DNA from: Candidatus Symbiothrix sp.
Lineage (GTDB): Bacteria > Bacteroidota > Bacteroidia > Bacteroidales > Azobacteroidaceae
Length of the DNA stretch: 13,486 nt
NCBI GenBank assembly: GCA_031270525.1
Contig: JAISXN010000014.1
Location: forward strand, 1-13,486
Direction of reading: 5' to 3'
The notes below the pieces were generated by a model, which saw nothing but the letters and a program-made list of their open reading frames with translations, did no database searches and was not told where the DNA came from. Position 1 is the stretch's first letter, and each line of letters begins with the position of its first letter. This document shows, in pieces, positions 1 through 8,154 of the stretch. The position numbers and the translations under genes are program-made.

Positions 1-1109
1 CGCAAAGGCCGGTTCAACTTGGATTTAATATAGAGGACCAATTCCACGTCTTCCAGCATTTTTGTTTCCGGATTTTTTATACAAAGCTCATCTTGAAGAA
101 AATACAACATTTCCATTAACTGTTCATGTTCGTATTTCCCCGAATCTATCAGATTCAGGTATTCGAAAATTTTTTGTTGGTAATCGACCAAAATACCCGC
201 CAGCAATTTTTTATAGCGAACCGTTGCCGGTTTGAATGAATCCGGCGCTACATTATCTATATTTTTTATAAAGACCACATCGGCGGAAATATCATTCAGG
301 TTTTCAATCAAAGCGCCATGACCGCCTGGACGGAAAAGCAACTTCCCCTTATCGCGGAAAGGCTGGTTTTCCGCGTCGGCAGCAATTGTATCGGTCGATG
401 ATTTTTGTTCGCTGAAATCAATTTGATAATTCACTCCGAAAAGTTTGGCATACAAAGGTGATTTTTCTCCGGCTAATTTTTGAAATAACGCTCTGTGTTC
501 GGGCGAAATCGTAAAATGAATAACCACTTGTTTCGCTTCGTTGCAAGTATAGAGCGCGCCCTCGACCAAATGTTCTTCCATTGCCGTCCGCGAACCATCG
601 GGATAATTGTGAAACAAAATCAAGCCTTTGGGTAATTGCCCGTAATTCAAACCTTTATCCAGAAGCAAGTTCTCAATAATTTTCTTATATTCGCCCGACG
701 AACACAAAGAAGGAATATTTATTCCTTCATTTTTTTCGCAGGCAGATTGCAACAAATCGTAAAAAGCGAATTTTGAAATCCCTTCAAAAAACTTTTTCAG
801 GAAAGGACTTTCCGGTTTGGAACTTTCCGAATCAAGAGATTCAAACAAATCTTTGAACATCCGGCTGGCTGCCCCCGAAGCCGGCACGAATTTTACGATT
901 TTTTTATTTGCTTTTAGATAAGAAGACCATTTGTCTATGAAAAAATCTTGCTCATTTTCAGGAATATACTTAATTCCTTTTTCGATAGAAGCCGAAGCGT
1001 AGATGGATAAATACGGAAAACCTTTTTTGAAATACGCCAGTTGCTCTTCTATCCGGTTGATTGATATGCCTTTGGCATTTAATTGCTGTATGTCGGTTTC
1101 TGTAAACAT
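1..1109 (-). CDS. DUF4301 family protein, 3' end beyond window
   Basis: The reading frame is open from an ATG at 1109 to the window edge, giving 369 N-terminal residues with no stop, so the gene is partial at its C-terminus. The protein starts MFTETDIQQLNAKGIS. At about residues 73-88 it carries KFVPASGAASRMFKDL, the glycine/alanine-rich signature I associate with the Bacteroidetes family DUF4301. It resembles the GxGxR nucleotide-binding loop of sugar nucleotidyltransferases. Other conserved-looking blocks are FHNYPDGSRTAMEEHLVEG (167-184) and LLFRPGGHGALIENLN (257-272). No signal peptide or membrane segment is visible, so it is probably cytosolic. The family has no established reaction that I know of; an NTP-transferase-like fold is an inference from the loop only. 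It is divergent from the relA-like gene. Confidence 0.85.
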   Translation of the reverse strand, partial: MFTETDIQQLNAKGISINRIEEQLAYFKKGFPYLSIYASASIEKGIKYIPENEQDFFIDKWSSYLKANKKIVKFVPASGAASRMFKDLFESLDSESSKPESPFLKKFFEGISKFAFYDLLQSACEKNEGINIPSLCSSGEYKKIIENLLLDKGLNYGQLPKGLILFHNYPDGSRTAMEEHLVEGALYTCNEAKQVVIHFTISPEHRALFQKLAGEKSPLYAKLFGVNYQIDFSEQKSSTDTIAADAENQPFRDKGKLLFRPGGHGALIENLNDISADVVFIKNIDNVAPDSFKPATVRYKKLLAGILVDYQQKIFEYLNLIDSGKYEHEQLMEMLYFLQDELCIKNPETKMLEDVELVLYIKSKLNRPL

Positions 1110-1137
1110 GGAAATAAACTTATTTATTGTGTTTTGG

Positions 1138-1145
1138 CAAATGTA
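1138..1145 (-). promoter_or_regulatory. Candidate -7 box for the DUF4301 gene
   Basis: On the minus strand the sequence reads TACATTTG, an exact match to the Bacteroidetes -7 consensus TAnnTTTG, about 28 bases upstream of the ATG at 1109. No clear -33 TTTG is seen at the usual spacing, so the call rests on the -7 box and its position. Confidence 0.45.
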
Positions 1146-1166
1146 CGCAAATTAAAAATAAAATCC

Positions 1167-1174
1167 TAACTTTG
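1167..1174 (+). promoter_or_regulatory. Candidate -7 box for the relA-like gene
   Basis: TAACTTTG matches TAnnTTTG exactly and lies 21 bases before the ATG at 1196, which predicts a leader of roughly 15 bases. This decides the start codon: the upstream in-frame ATG at 1127 lies before the promoter, so the 23 extra residues it would add are probably not translated. The -33 region is poor (the nearest TTTG is at 1133-1136, too far). Confidence 0.5.
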
Positions 1175-1195
1175 TGGTTGGTTTATGCAAAAAGA

Positions 1196-3388
1196 ATGGA
1201 TGGAACTGTGTTAAAAAAAGAACAAAGCGCCTTTCCTGGCATTTATCGCAAATTGTTGCGAAGCGCCGGTGATTCCGTTTCTCAGGAGGATATAAAAAAA
1301 GCCAAAGAACACATTTTGGCGGCGGCTCATTCAGGCGCATATCTCAATGATGTTTACGGATTAAATCCCTTGTTCCGTAATCTTCAAACCGCTTTAATTA
1401 TTTCGGAAGAAATCGGTTTGAAAGGTACGGTAATTGTTGCCGTTTCGCTTTCCCAATCGGTCGTACAAGGTTATTACACAGTCGAATACATTCGGAATAC
1501 TTTTGGACGGGACGTGGGCGATATTATTCATGGTTTGATAAGAATCAGGGAACTGTATGCTAAAAATGCCGCTATCGAGACGGAAAATTTTCACAAACTA
1601 TTACTTTCCTTTGCCGAGGACGTTCGGGTTATTTTGATTATGATTGCCGACCGTTTGTATTTGATGCGGACAGCTAAATCATTGTCCGAAGAACATTTAC
1701 TGGAAATATCAGCCGAAGCGTCCTATTTATATGCCCCCATTTCACACCGTCTGGGTTTATACAAAGTCAAATCGGAGCTGGAAGATTTGTCCCTAAAATT
1801 TCAAGACCGTGAAATGTATGATTTTATTGCACAGAAAATCAACGAAACAAAACGTTCAAGGGACGTGTATATTGCCGAATTTATTGCGCCTATCAAAGCT
1901 AAACTGAAAGAGTTGCATCTGAATTTCGATATTAAGGGGCGGACTAAATCAATTCATTCTATCCGCAGTAAATTGCTGAAACAAAAAATTGAGTTTGAAA
2001 ATATTTACGATTTGTTCGCTATCCGGGTTGTTCTTGTTACTCCGGTGGAAAAGGAAAAAGCGGAATGTTGGCAAGTTTATTCGGTGATTACCGACATGTA
2101 TCAGCCCAATCCCAAACGACTGAAAGACTGGCTGTCTATTCCCAAAAGTAATGGCTACGAGTCCCTGCACACGACGGTAATGGGCCCGCACGGCAAATGG
2201 GTGGAAGTGCAGATTCGCAGTAAACGGATGGACGAAATTGCGGAAAGAGGTCTGGCCGCTCACTGGAAATACAAGGGTATCAAAGGCGAAAGCGGCTTGG
2301 ACGAATGGATGAACAATGTGCGGGAAGTCCTCGAACACAAAGAATCGGCGCCAACCGATATGATTCAGGATTTCAAAATGGATTTGTATGACGACGAAAT
2401 TTTTGTGTTTACTCCGAAAGGCGATTTGTTCAAATTGCCGCAATGCGCTACCGTGTTGGATTTTGCCTTTGCCATTCATACTAAATTGGGTTCGAAATGC
2501 GTTTCGGGCAAGGTAAACGGGAAAAATGCGACTATCAGGCATAAACTTCAAAGCGGCGACCAGGTCGATATTCTGACTTCTCCCAACCAAACGCCGAAAC
2601 AGGATTGGCTGAGTTTTGTCCGCACGACCAAAGCCCGTGTGAAAATCAAACAATCGTTGAAGGAACAAGCCGCCAAACAGGTCGAATTTGCCAAAGAACT
2701 GTTGCACCGCCGTTTCAAAAACCGGAAAATTGAGGAAGACGAAGCGCGGTTGATGCGATTGATTAAAAAGAAAGGTTTTAAGACGGTTACGGATTTTTAT
2801 GCCGAGATTGCCGGTGAAAAATTGGACGTTAACGCAGTTATCGACCAGTATTTGGATTTGGAAAAAAAGGAGCTGGAACAGCATACCGACCGGAGCGTCG
2901 AAAATTACACGGCGCAAACGCCGGTCGAAGAAATCACCAAAAACGAAGATGTATTGGTAATCGACCAAAACCTGACCGGCGTCGATTACAGTCTGGCCGG
3001 ATGTTGCAATCCGATTTACGGCGATGAAATTTTCGGCTTTGTATCGTCAAGAGGCATCAAAATTCACCGGCGCAACTGTCCGAATGCGCCGGAAATGTTC
3101 AACCGGCATGGCTACCGTATAGTCAGTGTTCGCTGGTCGGGAAAACCGGGAAGTAATTATCCGGTGACTTTGCGGATTATCGGTAACGACGATATCGGCA
3201 TTGTAACGAACATTACTTCTGTGATTTCCAAAGAAAAAGGAATGATATTGCGTTCCATCAACGTCGACCCTTCGGATGGACTGTTCCAGGGTACTTTGAC
3301 GGTGATGCTGAGTGATAATGCGGTTTTGACGGGTTTGATTAAGAAAATCAAAGCTATCAAAGGGGTTAAACAGGTTGAGCGGTTGTAG
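1196..3388 (+). CDS. relA: RelA/SpoT-type (p)ppGpp synthetase with degenerate HD hydrolase domain
   Basis: This 730-residue protein has long RSH architecture and would make (p)ppGpp from ATP and GDP/GTP in the stringent response. Residues about 25-170 align to the HD hydrolase domain, but the HP motif is replaced (FRNLQTAL) and the usual LLHDVVED reads SLSQSVVQ at 84-91, so key metal ligands are missing. The downstream AEDVRVILIMIADRL block remains. The synthetase domain (about 230-360) has GRTKSIHSI, YDLFAIRVV, the RxKD form (RLKD, 308-311), PKSNGYESLHTT and AERGLAAHWKYK. TGS follows at about 400-465 with a conserved His in FAIHTKLG. A Cys-Cys/His/Cys element (AGCCNP ... IHRRNC) lies at about 601-628, and a C-terminal ACT domain at about 645-730. 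The prediction is synthetase-only activity, with the hydrolase supplied elsewhere in the genome. I chose ATG 1196 because the ATG at 1127 lies before the promoter box. Confidence 0.93.
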   Translation: MDGTVLKKEQSAFPGIYRKLLRSAGDSVSQEDIKKAKEHILAAAHSGAYLNDVYGLNPLFRNLQTALIISEEIGLKGTVIVAVSLSQSVVQGYYTVEYIRNTFGRDVGDIIHGLIRIRELYAKNAAIETENFHKLLLSFAEDVRVILIMIADRLYLMRTAKSLSEEHLLEISAEASYLYAPISHRLGLYKVKSELEDLSLKFQDREMYDFIAQKINETKRSRDVYIAEFIAPIKAKLKELHLNFDIKGRTKSIHSIRSKLLKQKIEFENIYDLFAIRVVLVTPVEKEKAECWQVYSVITDMYQPNPKRLKDWLSIPKSNGYESLHTTVMGPHGKWVEVQIRSKRMDEIAERGLAAHWKYKGIKGESGLDEWMNNVREVLEHKESAPTDMIQDFKMDLYDDEIFVFTPKGDLFKLPQCATVLDFAFAIHTKLGSKCVSGKVNGKNATIRHKLQSGDQVDILTSPNQTPKQDWLSFVRTTKARVKIKQSLKEQAAKQVEFAKELLHRRFKNRKIEEDEARLMRLIKKKGFKTVTDFYAEIAGEKLDVNAVIDQYLDLEKKELEQHTDRSVENYTAQTPVEEITKNEDVLVIDQNLTGVDYSLAGCCNPIYGDEIFGFVSSRGIKIHRRNCPNAPEMFNRHGYRIVSVRWSGKPGSNYPVTLRIIGNDDIGIVTNITSVISKEKGMILRSINVDPSDGLFQGTLTVMLSDNAVLTGLIKKIKAIKGVKQVERL

Positions 3389-3403
3389 GATATACTATGC
3401 GCG

Positions 3404-3502
<99 letters not shown>

Positions 3503-3509
3503 TGTGAAC

Positions 3510-4535
3510 TTATGCATAAAATCCCGCGTGAAGTTTAATCAAATCCGCCGCCTGCTTGTTGACATGCTTGTTCAAAATCTTCTGCTCGCTCTTTTCCAAA
3601 AGCGCGTAATTGCTTGCATGTTCTTTCAGATAATCTTCCTGAATATCTTTGCTGAAAAGGCCTATCAATTTACCCATTTCTTTCGGAAGCGAAATCTGCC
3701 CGATTTTACTGATGACGTTGTTCAACCTGTTTTCCGTAACATATTCTTCGGTTACAAGCAGTTGCTTATTAAGTTCGTCGCTGTAGGTCGGTTCGACAAA
3801 CAGGGCCGGCTGCCGTTTCTTCACCGATTTCTTTTCGGCAAACCGGCTGTTTTTGCTCTTTAGCAGGATTCGCGCCCCATTGCCGAAATATAGCGGCTCT
3901 ACCGGACGAATGACAATTCCTTCACAAATATTATCTTCAACAGGCGGTAATCCCAGCCATTCGGCAATATGGCTTTGGAAAGCGTTCGGATATTGCAAAC
4001 ATTCCTTCAAATCGCCTCTAAACAAGGTTTTTGCATACAGGAACTGTTCGGCTTCAAACAATTCGTTTACCTCGTCTACCGACAAATACCGGCCTTTTTC
4101 CTGCCTGTAAATAAAAATGTCAAATCCGTAAAATTCGTGAATGGGACTGTAAAACACGCCTTTTTGGATGTTCATCACTTTCGAATCGTTTTTCACGTCG
4201 GGATGCGGATATTTACCGCCAAACATCTCGCCATATACCAGCATGTTTCGTGTTCCGTCATATCTTTCTCTTACTCGTTGAAACAGGCGGATCACTTTGT
4301 CCCGGTACCTTTCAAGCAGTTCCTTGTAGTCATAAAACTTTTCCCCGTCTTCGACCAGGCTTGTCCGTTTGCCAAACCCAAGGTCTTGTCCGTCTGTCGT
4401 AAAGCAGCAATTCGACCCGTGTACTTTTTCCTGCACTACGTATTGCTGCGAATCGTATCCTTCCGACATGATTCTATTCATAAATTCTTTGTCGAAGGTG
4501 TTTTCTACCGAATTGTATTTTTTGAATTCCAACAT
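3510..4535 (-). CDS. RNA ligase, T4 Rnl2-like (ATP-dependent nucleotidyltransferase)
   Basis: The 341-residue protein carries the covalent nucleotidyltransferase motifs of the Rnl2/editing-ligase group. Motif I is EKVHGSN (36-42) with K37 the expected AMP-accepting lysine. FGKRTS (54-59) fits the following conserved Arg strand, VYGEMFGG (100-107) motif III, EFYGFDIF (134-141) motif IIIa, EGIVIRP (205-211) motif IV, and LLKSKNSRF (224-232) motif V. Residues about 245-341 form a mostly helical C-terminal region, as expected for an Rnl2-like accessory domain. The family seals 3'-OH/5'-phosphate RNA ends through ligase-AMP and RNA-AMP intermediates; the target here is unknown. No end-healing kinase/phosphatase, RtcB or nuclease gene is adjacent, so it appears to be a stand-alone gene. 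It converges with the relA-like gene across the heptamer repeat and diverges from the 4773 TPR gene. No signal peptide is seen. Confidence 0.85.
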   Translation of the reverse strand: MLEFKKYNSVENTFDKEFMNRIMSEGYDSQQYVVQEKVHGSNCCFTTDGQDLGFGKRTSLVEDGEKFYDYKELLERYRDKVIRLFQRVRERYDGTRNMLVYGEMFGGKYPHPDVKNDSKVMNIQKGVFYSPIHEFYGFDIFIYRQEKGRYLSVDEVNELFEAEQFLYAKTLFRGDLKECLQYPNAFQSHIAEWLGLPPVEDNICEGIVIRPVEPLYFGNGARILLKSKNSRFAEKKSVKKRQPALFVEPTYSDELNKQLLVTEEYVTENRLNNVISKIGQISLPKEMGKLIGLFSKDIQEDYLKEHASNYALLEKSEQKILNKHVNKQAADLIKLHAGFYA

Positions 4536-4772
4536 AATTATCTGTGTTTATACGGAGAGGCCGTCAAAAGTTCAATTTTTTTTTTATATGTTTATTTTTT
4601 TGAGCGAAACCGTTATTTATTTCAATTTGGGTGTAAAGTTAAACAAAAAAAACCGAAATTGTGAAAAAAAATTGTGAAAATAAAGATTCTCTTATCAAAT
4701 AATTTTTAAAGGTAATCGTTTAATTTATAAAGAATATGTTCAAAAAAAAATTAATTAAAAAGATAAAACTTG
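4536..4772. other. AT-rich divergent intergenic region
   Basis: This 237-base gap separates the minus-strand RNA ligase from the plus-strand TPR gene and should hold both promoters. It is very AT-rich, with T-runs near 4575-4600 and A-runs near 4644-4670 and 4742-4750. A minus-strand TAACTTTA (4641-4634) is one base off the -7 consensus and could serve the ligase. A plus-strand TAATTTAT (4721-4728) is a weak candidate for the TPR gene. ATTGTGAAAA occurs twice, 13 bases apart (4658 and 4671). No RNA gene is visible. Confidence 0.4.
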
Positions 4773-5996
4773 ATGACAAAAATTATATATGTATTGATTG
4801 CTGCACTTTTTTACTCGTTCTCCGCCCTTTCCCAGGAAACGAAAGAAAATATCAACGACTATATCGCAAAATATCAGTTCCGGAAAGCCATCGCAGCGAT
4901 TGAACGGCTAAACGATCCAGACAAAGAATTGATACGCCAAAAAGCGCGTTGTTACAGTTATTTGAGCAATTATCACAAGGCTATTGAAACATTGGCGCCG
5001 CTGTTGGAAGAATATCCCGACGATACGGAATTGAAGATGCAACTGGCTTTATGCTATAAAGATGCGTCCATGCCCGAAAAAAGCATAGAACAGTTTGACG
5101 AATTAATTGTGTTGGATTCTGCAAATGCTTATTTTATCGTTCAAAAAGCCGATTTATTATTGCAGTTGAATCAGCCGGACAGCGCCGAAACAGGCTATGC
5201 CCGTGCATGGGAGATAGACTCAACCGACTATCCTACGGCGGTTAAACTTATCAAACTCAATATTAACCAACAAAAATATCAGCCGGCTTTGCAGCACACG
5301 GAGGCAATTATCGCCAAAGATTCAAGCAATATGCAAATTAATCTGCTGAATGCCTATTGTTTTTACGGCTTGGAAAATTACTTCGAAGCCATCAATCGTT
5401 TTGAGAAATGCCACGCATTGGGCGATACTTCGCTGCTTTTGAATAAAAGTCTGGGTATATCCTATTTCTGCGAACAAAATTATGACAATGCCTATCCTTA
5501 TTTATCGCAAGCGTACAGGCAAGATACGGCTAATAACAGCGTTTTATACGCTTTGGCGGCGGTCTGCGGAAAAACCGAAAATTATGAGGAATCCATACAA
5601 CTGTTTGAGAAATTGATCAACCGGACGCTTCCCCCAAAAAACACTATGTACCTTTACTATAAAGGCTTGGCGGATGCTTACGACGATAATGAAAATTATC
5701 CGCAAGCGATTGAAAATTACCAACAGGCTCTCAATTATGCGTCTCCCTTCCAAAGCATAAACGTGCTGTTCAAACTTTCGGATGTTTCGGATATTGACCT
5801 GAAAGATTATGTCACAGCATTCGGTTATTACAAACAATACCGCGAGAGTTTGGCCGATTACCGGCAGACATTAATCATGGAAGACAGCCTCGTAAATCCG
5901 TTGGAAATCAAGTCGGTCGATCACAAATTAGACCGTTTGGACGAGCATATCAAATATATAGAAGGCCTTGTCAATAAACAAAATAAGATTAAATGA
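4773..5996 (+). CDS. Exported TPR-repeat protein of unknown function
   Basis: A protein of 407 residues begins at ATG 4773; the in-frame TTG just before it at 4770 is a less likely start. The first 20 residues (MTKIIYVLIAALFYSFSALS) form a signal peptide without a lipobox cysteine, pointing to periplasmic export. The rest is a run of tetratricopeptide-like helical pairs, for example around residues 40-80 (ARCYSYLSNYHKAIETLAPL), 85-115, 185-215, 220-250 and 290-320 (GLADAYDDNENYPQAIENYQ). No catalytic or C-terminal partner domain is seen, so it is most likely a protein-protein interaction scaffold. It reads in the same direction as the metallopeptidase gene 136 bases downstream, but that gene has its own promoter candidate. 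No specific family name can be supported. Confidence 0.85.
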   Translation: MTKIIYVLIAALFYSFSALSQETKENINDYIAKYQFRKAIAAIERLNDPDKELIRQKARCYSYLSNYHKAIETLAPLLEEYPDDTELKMQLALCYKDASMPEKSIEQFDELIVLDSANAYFIVQKADLLLQLNQPDSAETGYARAWEIDSTDYPTAVKLIKLNINQQKYQPALQHTEAIIAKDSSNMQINLLNAYCFYGLENYFEAINRFEKCHALGDTSLLLNKSLGISYFCEQNYDNAYPYLSQAYRQDTANNSVLYALAAVCGKTENYEESIQLFEKLINRTLPPKNTMYLYYKGLADAYDDNENYPQAIENYQQALNYASPFQSINVLFKLSDVSDIDLKDYVTAFGYYKQYRESLADYRQTLIMEDSLVNPLEIKSVDHKLDRLDEHIKYIEGLVNKQNKIK

Positions 5997-6040
5997 ACCA
6001 TATAGAAAGCGATTTCACTTTTCAGAAAATAGAAATCAGT

Positions 6041-6069
6041 CTTACAACCAATGCAATTGGGTATGTAAG
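6041..6069. repeat. Imperfect inverted repeat (stem-loop) between two exported-protein genes
   Basis: CTTACA (6041-6046) pairs with TGTAAG (6064-6069), and inside it CCAAT (6048-6052) pairs with ATTGG (6056-6060) around a GCA loop, with small bulges between the stems. It begins 45 bases after the TPR stop. No U-tract follows, so it may be a weak terminator, a transcript-end structure or a protein-binding site upstream of the next promoter. Confidence 0.4.
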
Positions 6070-6099
6070 CAATTGAGCATAATGTAGTAAGAAGAGTAT

Positions 6100-6107
6100 T
6101 ATATTTG
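6100..6107 (+). promoter_or_regulatory. Candidate -7 box for the metallopeptidase gene
   Basis: TATATTTG matches TAnnTTTG exactly, 25 bases before the ATG at 6133. A possible -33 element ATTG ends at 6075, leaving a 24-base spacer, slightly long for this promoter class. It suggests the metallopeptidase can be transcribed separately from the TPR gene upstream. Confidence 0.45.
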
Positions 6108-6132
6108 AAAATTTTAATATATAGATACAAAA

Positions 6133-7578
6133 ATGAAAAAGTTTGTTTTGTTATGGCTGTTTCTTATTGGTACATGGAGTAGCGGTTTTTCGCAATTAAC
6201 CTCTCATGTGGACGAGCGTTTTGAACTGACAAGTATTGCTTTCCGTTTAGCCGGTGCGGAGGAATACATAAACAACCAAGTGGTTGGTTATGTTAAGGAT
6301 ATTGACGCCTATTTTGACAAGTACAAGGAACATTCTTTGATACGGTACATCAAAGAAATCAGGACGAAAGACGAAATTGCTTACAATGCAGTTTCAAGTT
6401 CAACCTTTTTACTGAAAATCAGGAATAACGAAGTATTTCTAAATCCTGAAGCAGATATAAACACTTTTTTGAAGAGTGAACTCCGATGGACTGCCGTAAC
6501 CTTGAATAAATACGTCAAATTATTGAATCAATTTTATAAAGACGCCAAATTCAAGACTTTTTATAATCAACACAAGAATTTGTATGCAGAGGCAGAAAAA
6601 CGTTTTGACGAATTATTAAAAACCATCCGTCTGGAATGGTTCCAATCGTTTTACGGAAAACCGTTCGGCAATCCTTTTATATATATCAGTTTATGCAATG
6701 GCCGCAGCAATTATGCCTTGTTAAGTTCTTTTAATAAAACAGGATCTTCAGACTATGGAATTATCATTGGTTGTACAAGTATAGATAAAGAAGGTATTCC
6801 TACGTTTATAACGTATTATGATAAGGACGGTCAACCCTATTATGACAGAGCGGTATTATCCGTGATAATTCATGAATTTTCTCATTATTTTTCAAATCCG
6901 ATATTTTTCAAATATTGTGAACAGGAAATGATTGGCGCTGCCAATAAAATATTTCCATTGGTAAAAGAACAATTGGCAAAAGTCGCTTATGGTTCAGCGG
7001 GGGATATGATAGGAGAGGGATTGAATGAGTTGTTTAGCAATATGTATTTCCATGATAATTCCTCTATTGATCAATATAATGTTGCAAAAGACGAAAGGTA
7101 TGGATTTATCTGGATGAGCAGAGCAGTCCGGTTTATGGAAAATTTTTCGGCAAACAGGATTCTATATCCAACCATTGAAGATTATATGCCGCAATTAATC
7201 GCATTTATCAATTCGTGCGGTGATAATATTGAGCAGATTGTGGATGAATACAAACATAAGAATCCTTATGTAGTAAATGTCTTTCCCGGTTCAAATACTA
7301 CGGTTTCGGAAAATATTAAAGAAATCAGGGTTGATTTTTCACATTCTATGTGGGGATTGTTCACTATCAATAAGCCAACGCAATCAAATGTCATTTATCT
7401 CGAAATAGAACCTGCTTCTTGTTATTGGAGTGAAGACAACAAAACGTTTATTATTCCGGTGATGTTAGAAAGAGGTAAGAATTACGGACTGAGGTTGTCC
7501 GGAAACGGAGGTTTTCAATCATCGGAAACCTATCCGATGATTGAAGATTTTGAGATTTTATTTAACACAACAGAATAA
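6133..7578 (+). CDS. Secreted putative zinc metallopeptidase (HExxH), DUF4932-like
   Basis: The 481-residue protein begins with a signal peptide (MKKFVLLWLFLIGTWSSGFS, cleavage near residue 20), so it is exported. At 247-251 it has HEFSH within VIIHEFSHYFSNP, a zinc-metallopeptidase HExxH helix. About 45 residues later comes GEGLNELFSNMY (294-305), where E299 (or E295) could be the third, glutamate ligand of a gluzincin-type site. The N-terminal 240 residues are helical with an aromatic-rich segment. The C-terminal part from about 380 (YVVNVFPGSNTTVSENIKEI) resembles a beta-sandwich Ig-like domain of the kind seen at the ends of Bacteroidetes surface proteins. The overall pattern fits DUF4932 proteins as I remember them; substrate and activity are unknown. 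A promoter candidate lies 25 bases upstream. It converges with queF. Confidence 0.8.
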   Translation: MKKFVLLWLFLIGTWSSGFSQLTSHVDERFELTSIAFRLAGAEEYINNQVVGYVKDIDAYFDKYKEHSLIRYIKEIRTKDEIAYNAVSSSTFLLKIRNNEVFLNPEADINTFLKSELRWTAVTLNKYVKLLNQFYKDAKFKTFYNQHKNLYAEAEKRFDELLKTIRLEWFQSFYGKPFGNPFIYISLCNGRSNYALLSSFNKTGSSDYGIIIGCTSIDKEGIPTFITYYDKDGQPYYDRAVLSVIIHEFSHYFSNPIFFKYCEQEMIGAANKIFPLVKEQLAKVAYGSAGDMIGEGLNELFSNMYFHDNSSIDQYNVAKDERYGFIWMSRAVRFMENFSANRILYPTIEDYMPQLIAFINSCGDNIEQIVDEYKHKNPYVVNVFPGSNTTVSENIKEIRVDFSHSMWGLFTINKPTQSNVIYLEIEPASCYWSEDNKTFIIPVMLERGKNYGLRLSGNGGFQSSETYPMIEDFEILFNTTE

Positions 7579-7638
7579 GAAATGAAAAAGCTGAAATTAT
7601 TACCGAAGATTTGTCGTTGTTGGAAAGGTTACTGAATC

Positions 7639-7681
7639 CGGTAAGAGCGTTGGTGAAACGGTAAGAGCATTGGAGCGTTGG
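7639..7681. repeat. Short direct repeat, 20-bp period
   Basis: CGGTAAGAGCGTTGG (7639-7653) recurs as CGGTAAGAGCATTGG (7659-7673) with a five-base spacer, and a third partial copy, AGCGTTGG, follows at 7674-7681. The repeat lies in the 114-base gap between the convergent metallopeptidase and queF genes. No hairpin or U-tract terminator is apparent in this gap. Confidence 0.6.
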
Positions 7682-7692
7682 GGGAATTCAAA

Positions 7693-8154
7693 TTATCGCG
7701 GCTCTAAGTAAATATTCATTAACCTGTTTTTAGCCATTTCTTCATAATCCGTTCCTTTCCGCCCGTAGTTGCAATAAGGATAAATACTTATCCCTCCTCT
7801 TGGGGTAAAAAGACCGGTTACTTCAATGTATTTCGGTTCCATCAACCGAATCAAATCTTTCATAATGATATTGACGCAGTCTTCATGGAAAGCGCCATGA
7901 TTCCGGAAACTGAAAAGATAAAGTTTCAGGCTTTTACTTTCAACCATTTTCACGTCGGGAATGTAATCTATGAGGATGGTTGCAAAATCCGGCTGTCCGG
8001 TAATCGGACAAAGGCTGGTAAATTCCGGACAGTTGAAACGCACCCAATAGTCATTTTCGGGATGTTTATTGTCGAATGTTTCCAGGACTTCCGGCGCATA
8101 ATCCTGTTTGTATTCAGTCTTGTTTCCAAGAGCGGTTAAATTATTTTCTTTCAT
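7693..8154 (-). CDS. queF: NADPH-dependent preQ0 reductase QueF
   Basis: QueF reduces the nitrile 7-cyano-7-deazaguanine (preQ0) to the aminomethyl preQ1 for queuosine in tRNA. From the ATG at 8154 the protein has 153 residues and closely resembles the short, unimodular Bacillus-type enzyme (about 165 residues). Visible features are [16 protein letters not shown] (41-56), with C49 the nitrile-attacking cysteine and D56 the catalytic acid, the NADPH-binding motif ESKSLKLY (72-79), [10 protein letters not shown] (83-92), and [16 protein letters not shown] (116-131). The start is uncertain: an ATG at 8160 or one at 8214 would add 2 or 20 residues, and I chose 8154 because its length fits the family. 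The gene overlaps the end of queC by 14 bases, as expected for translational coupling, and is the last gene of the operon. Confidence 0.95.
   Translation of the reverse strand: MKENNLTALGNKTEYKQDYAPEVLETFDNKHPENDYWVRFNCPEFTSLCPITGQPDFATILIDYIPDVKMVESKSLKLYLFSFRNHGAFHEDCVNIIMKDLIRLMEPKYIEVTGLFTPRGGISIYPYCNYGRKGTDYEEMAKNRLMNIYLEPR

Noticed and set aside
1127..1195. Alternative upstream start of the relA-like gene adding 23 residues (MCFGKC...).
   Set aside because: The promoter box TAACTTTG (1167-1174) lies inside this stretch and the extra residues do not belong to the RSH fold; ATG 1196 fits better.
1949..2968. Long open frame on the minus strand opposite the relA-like gene (339 codons).
   Set aside because: It is antisense to strongly conserved synthetase and TGS motifs, its translation is Phe/Arg/His-rich and resembles no known family, so it is a shadow frame.
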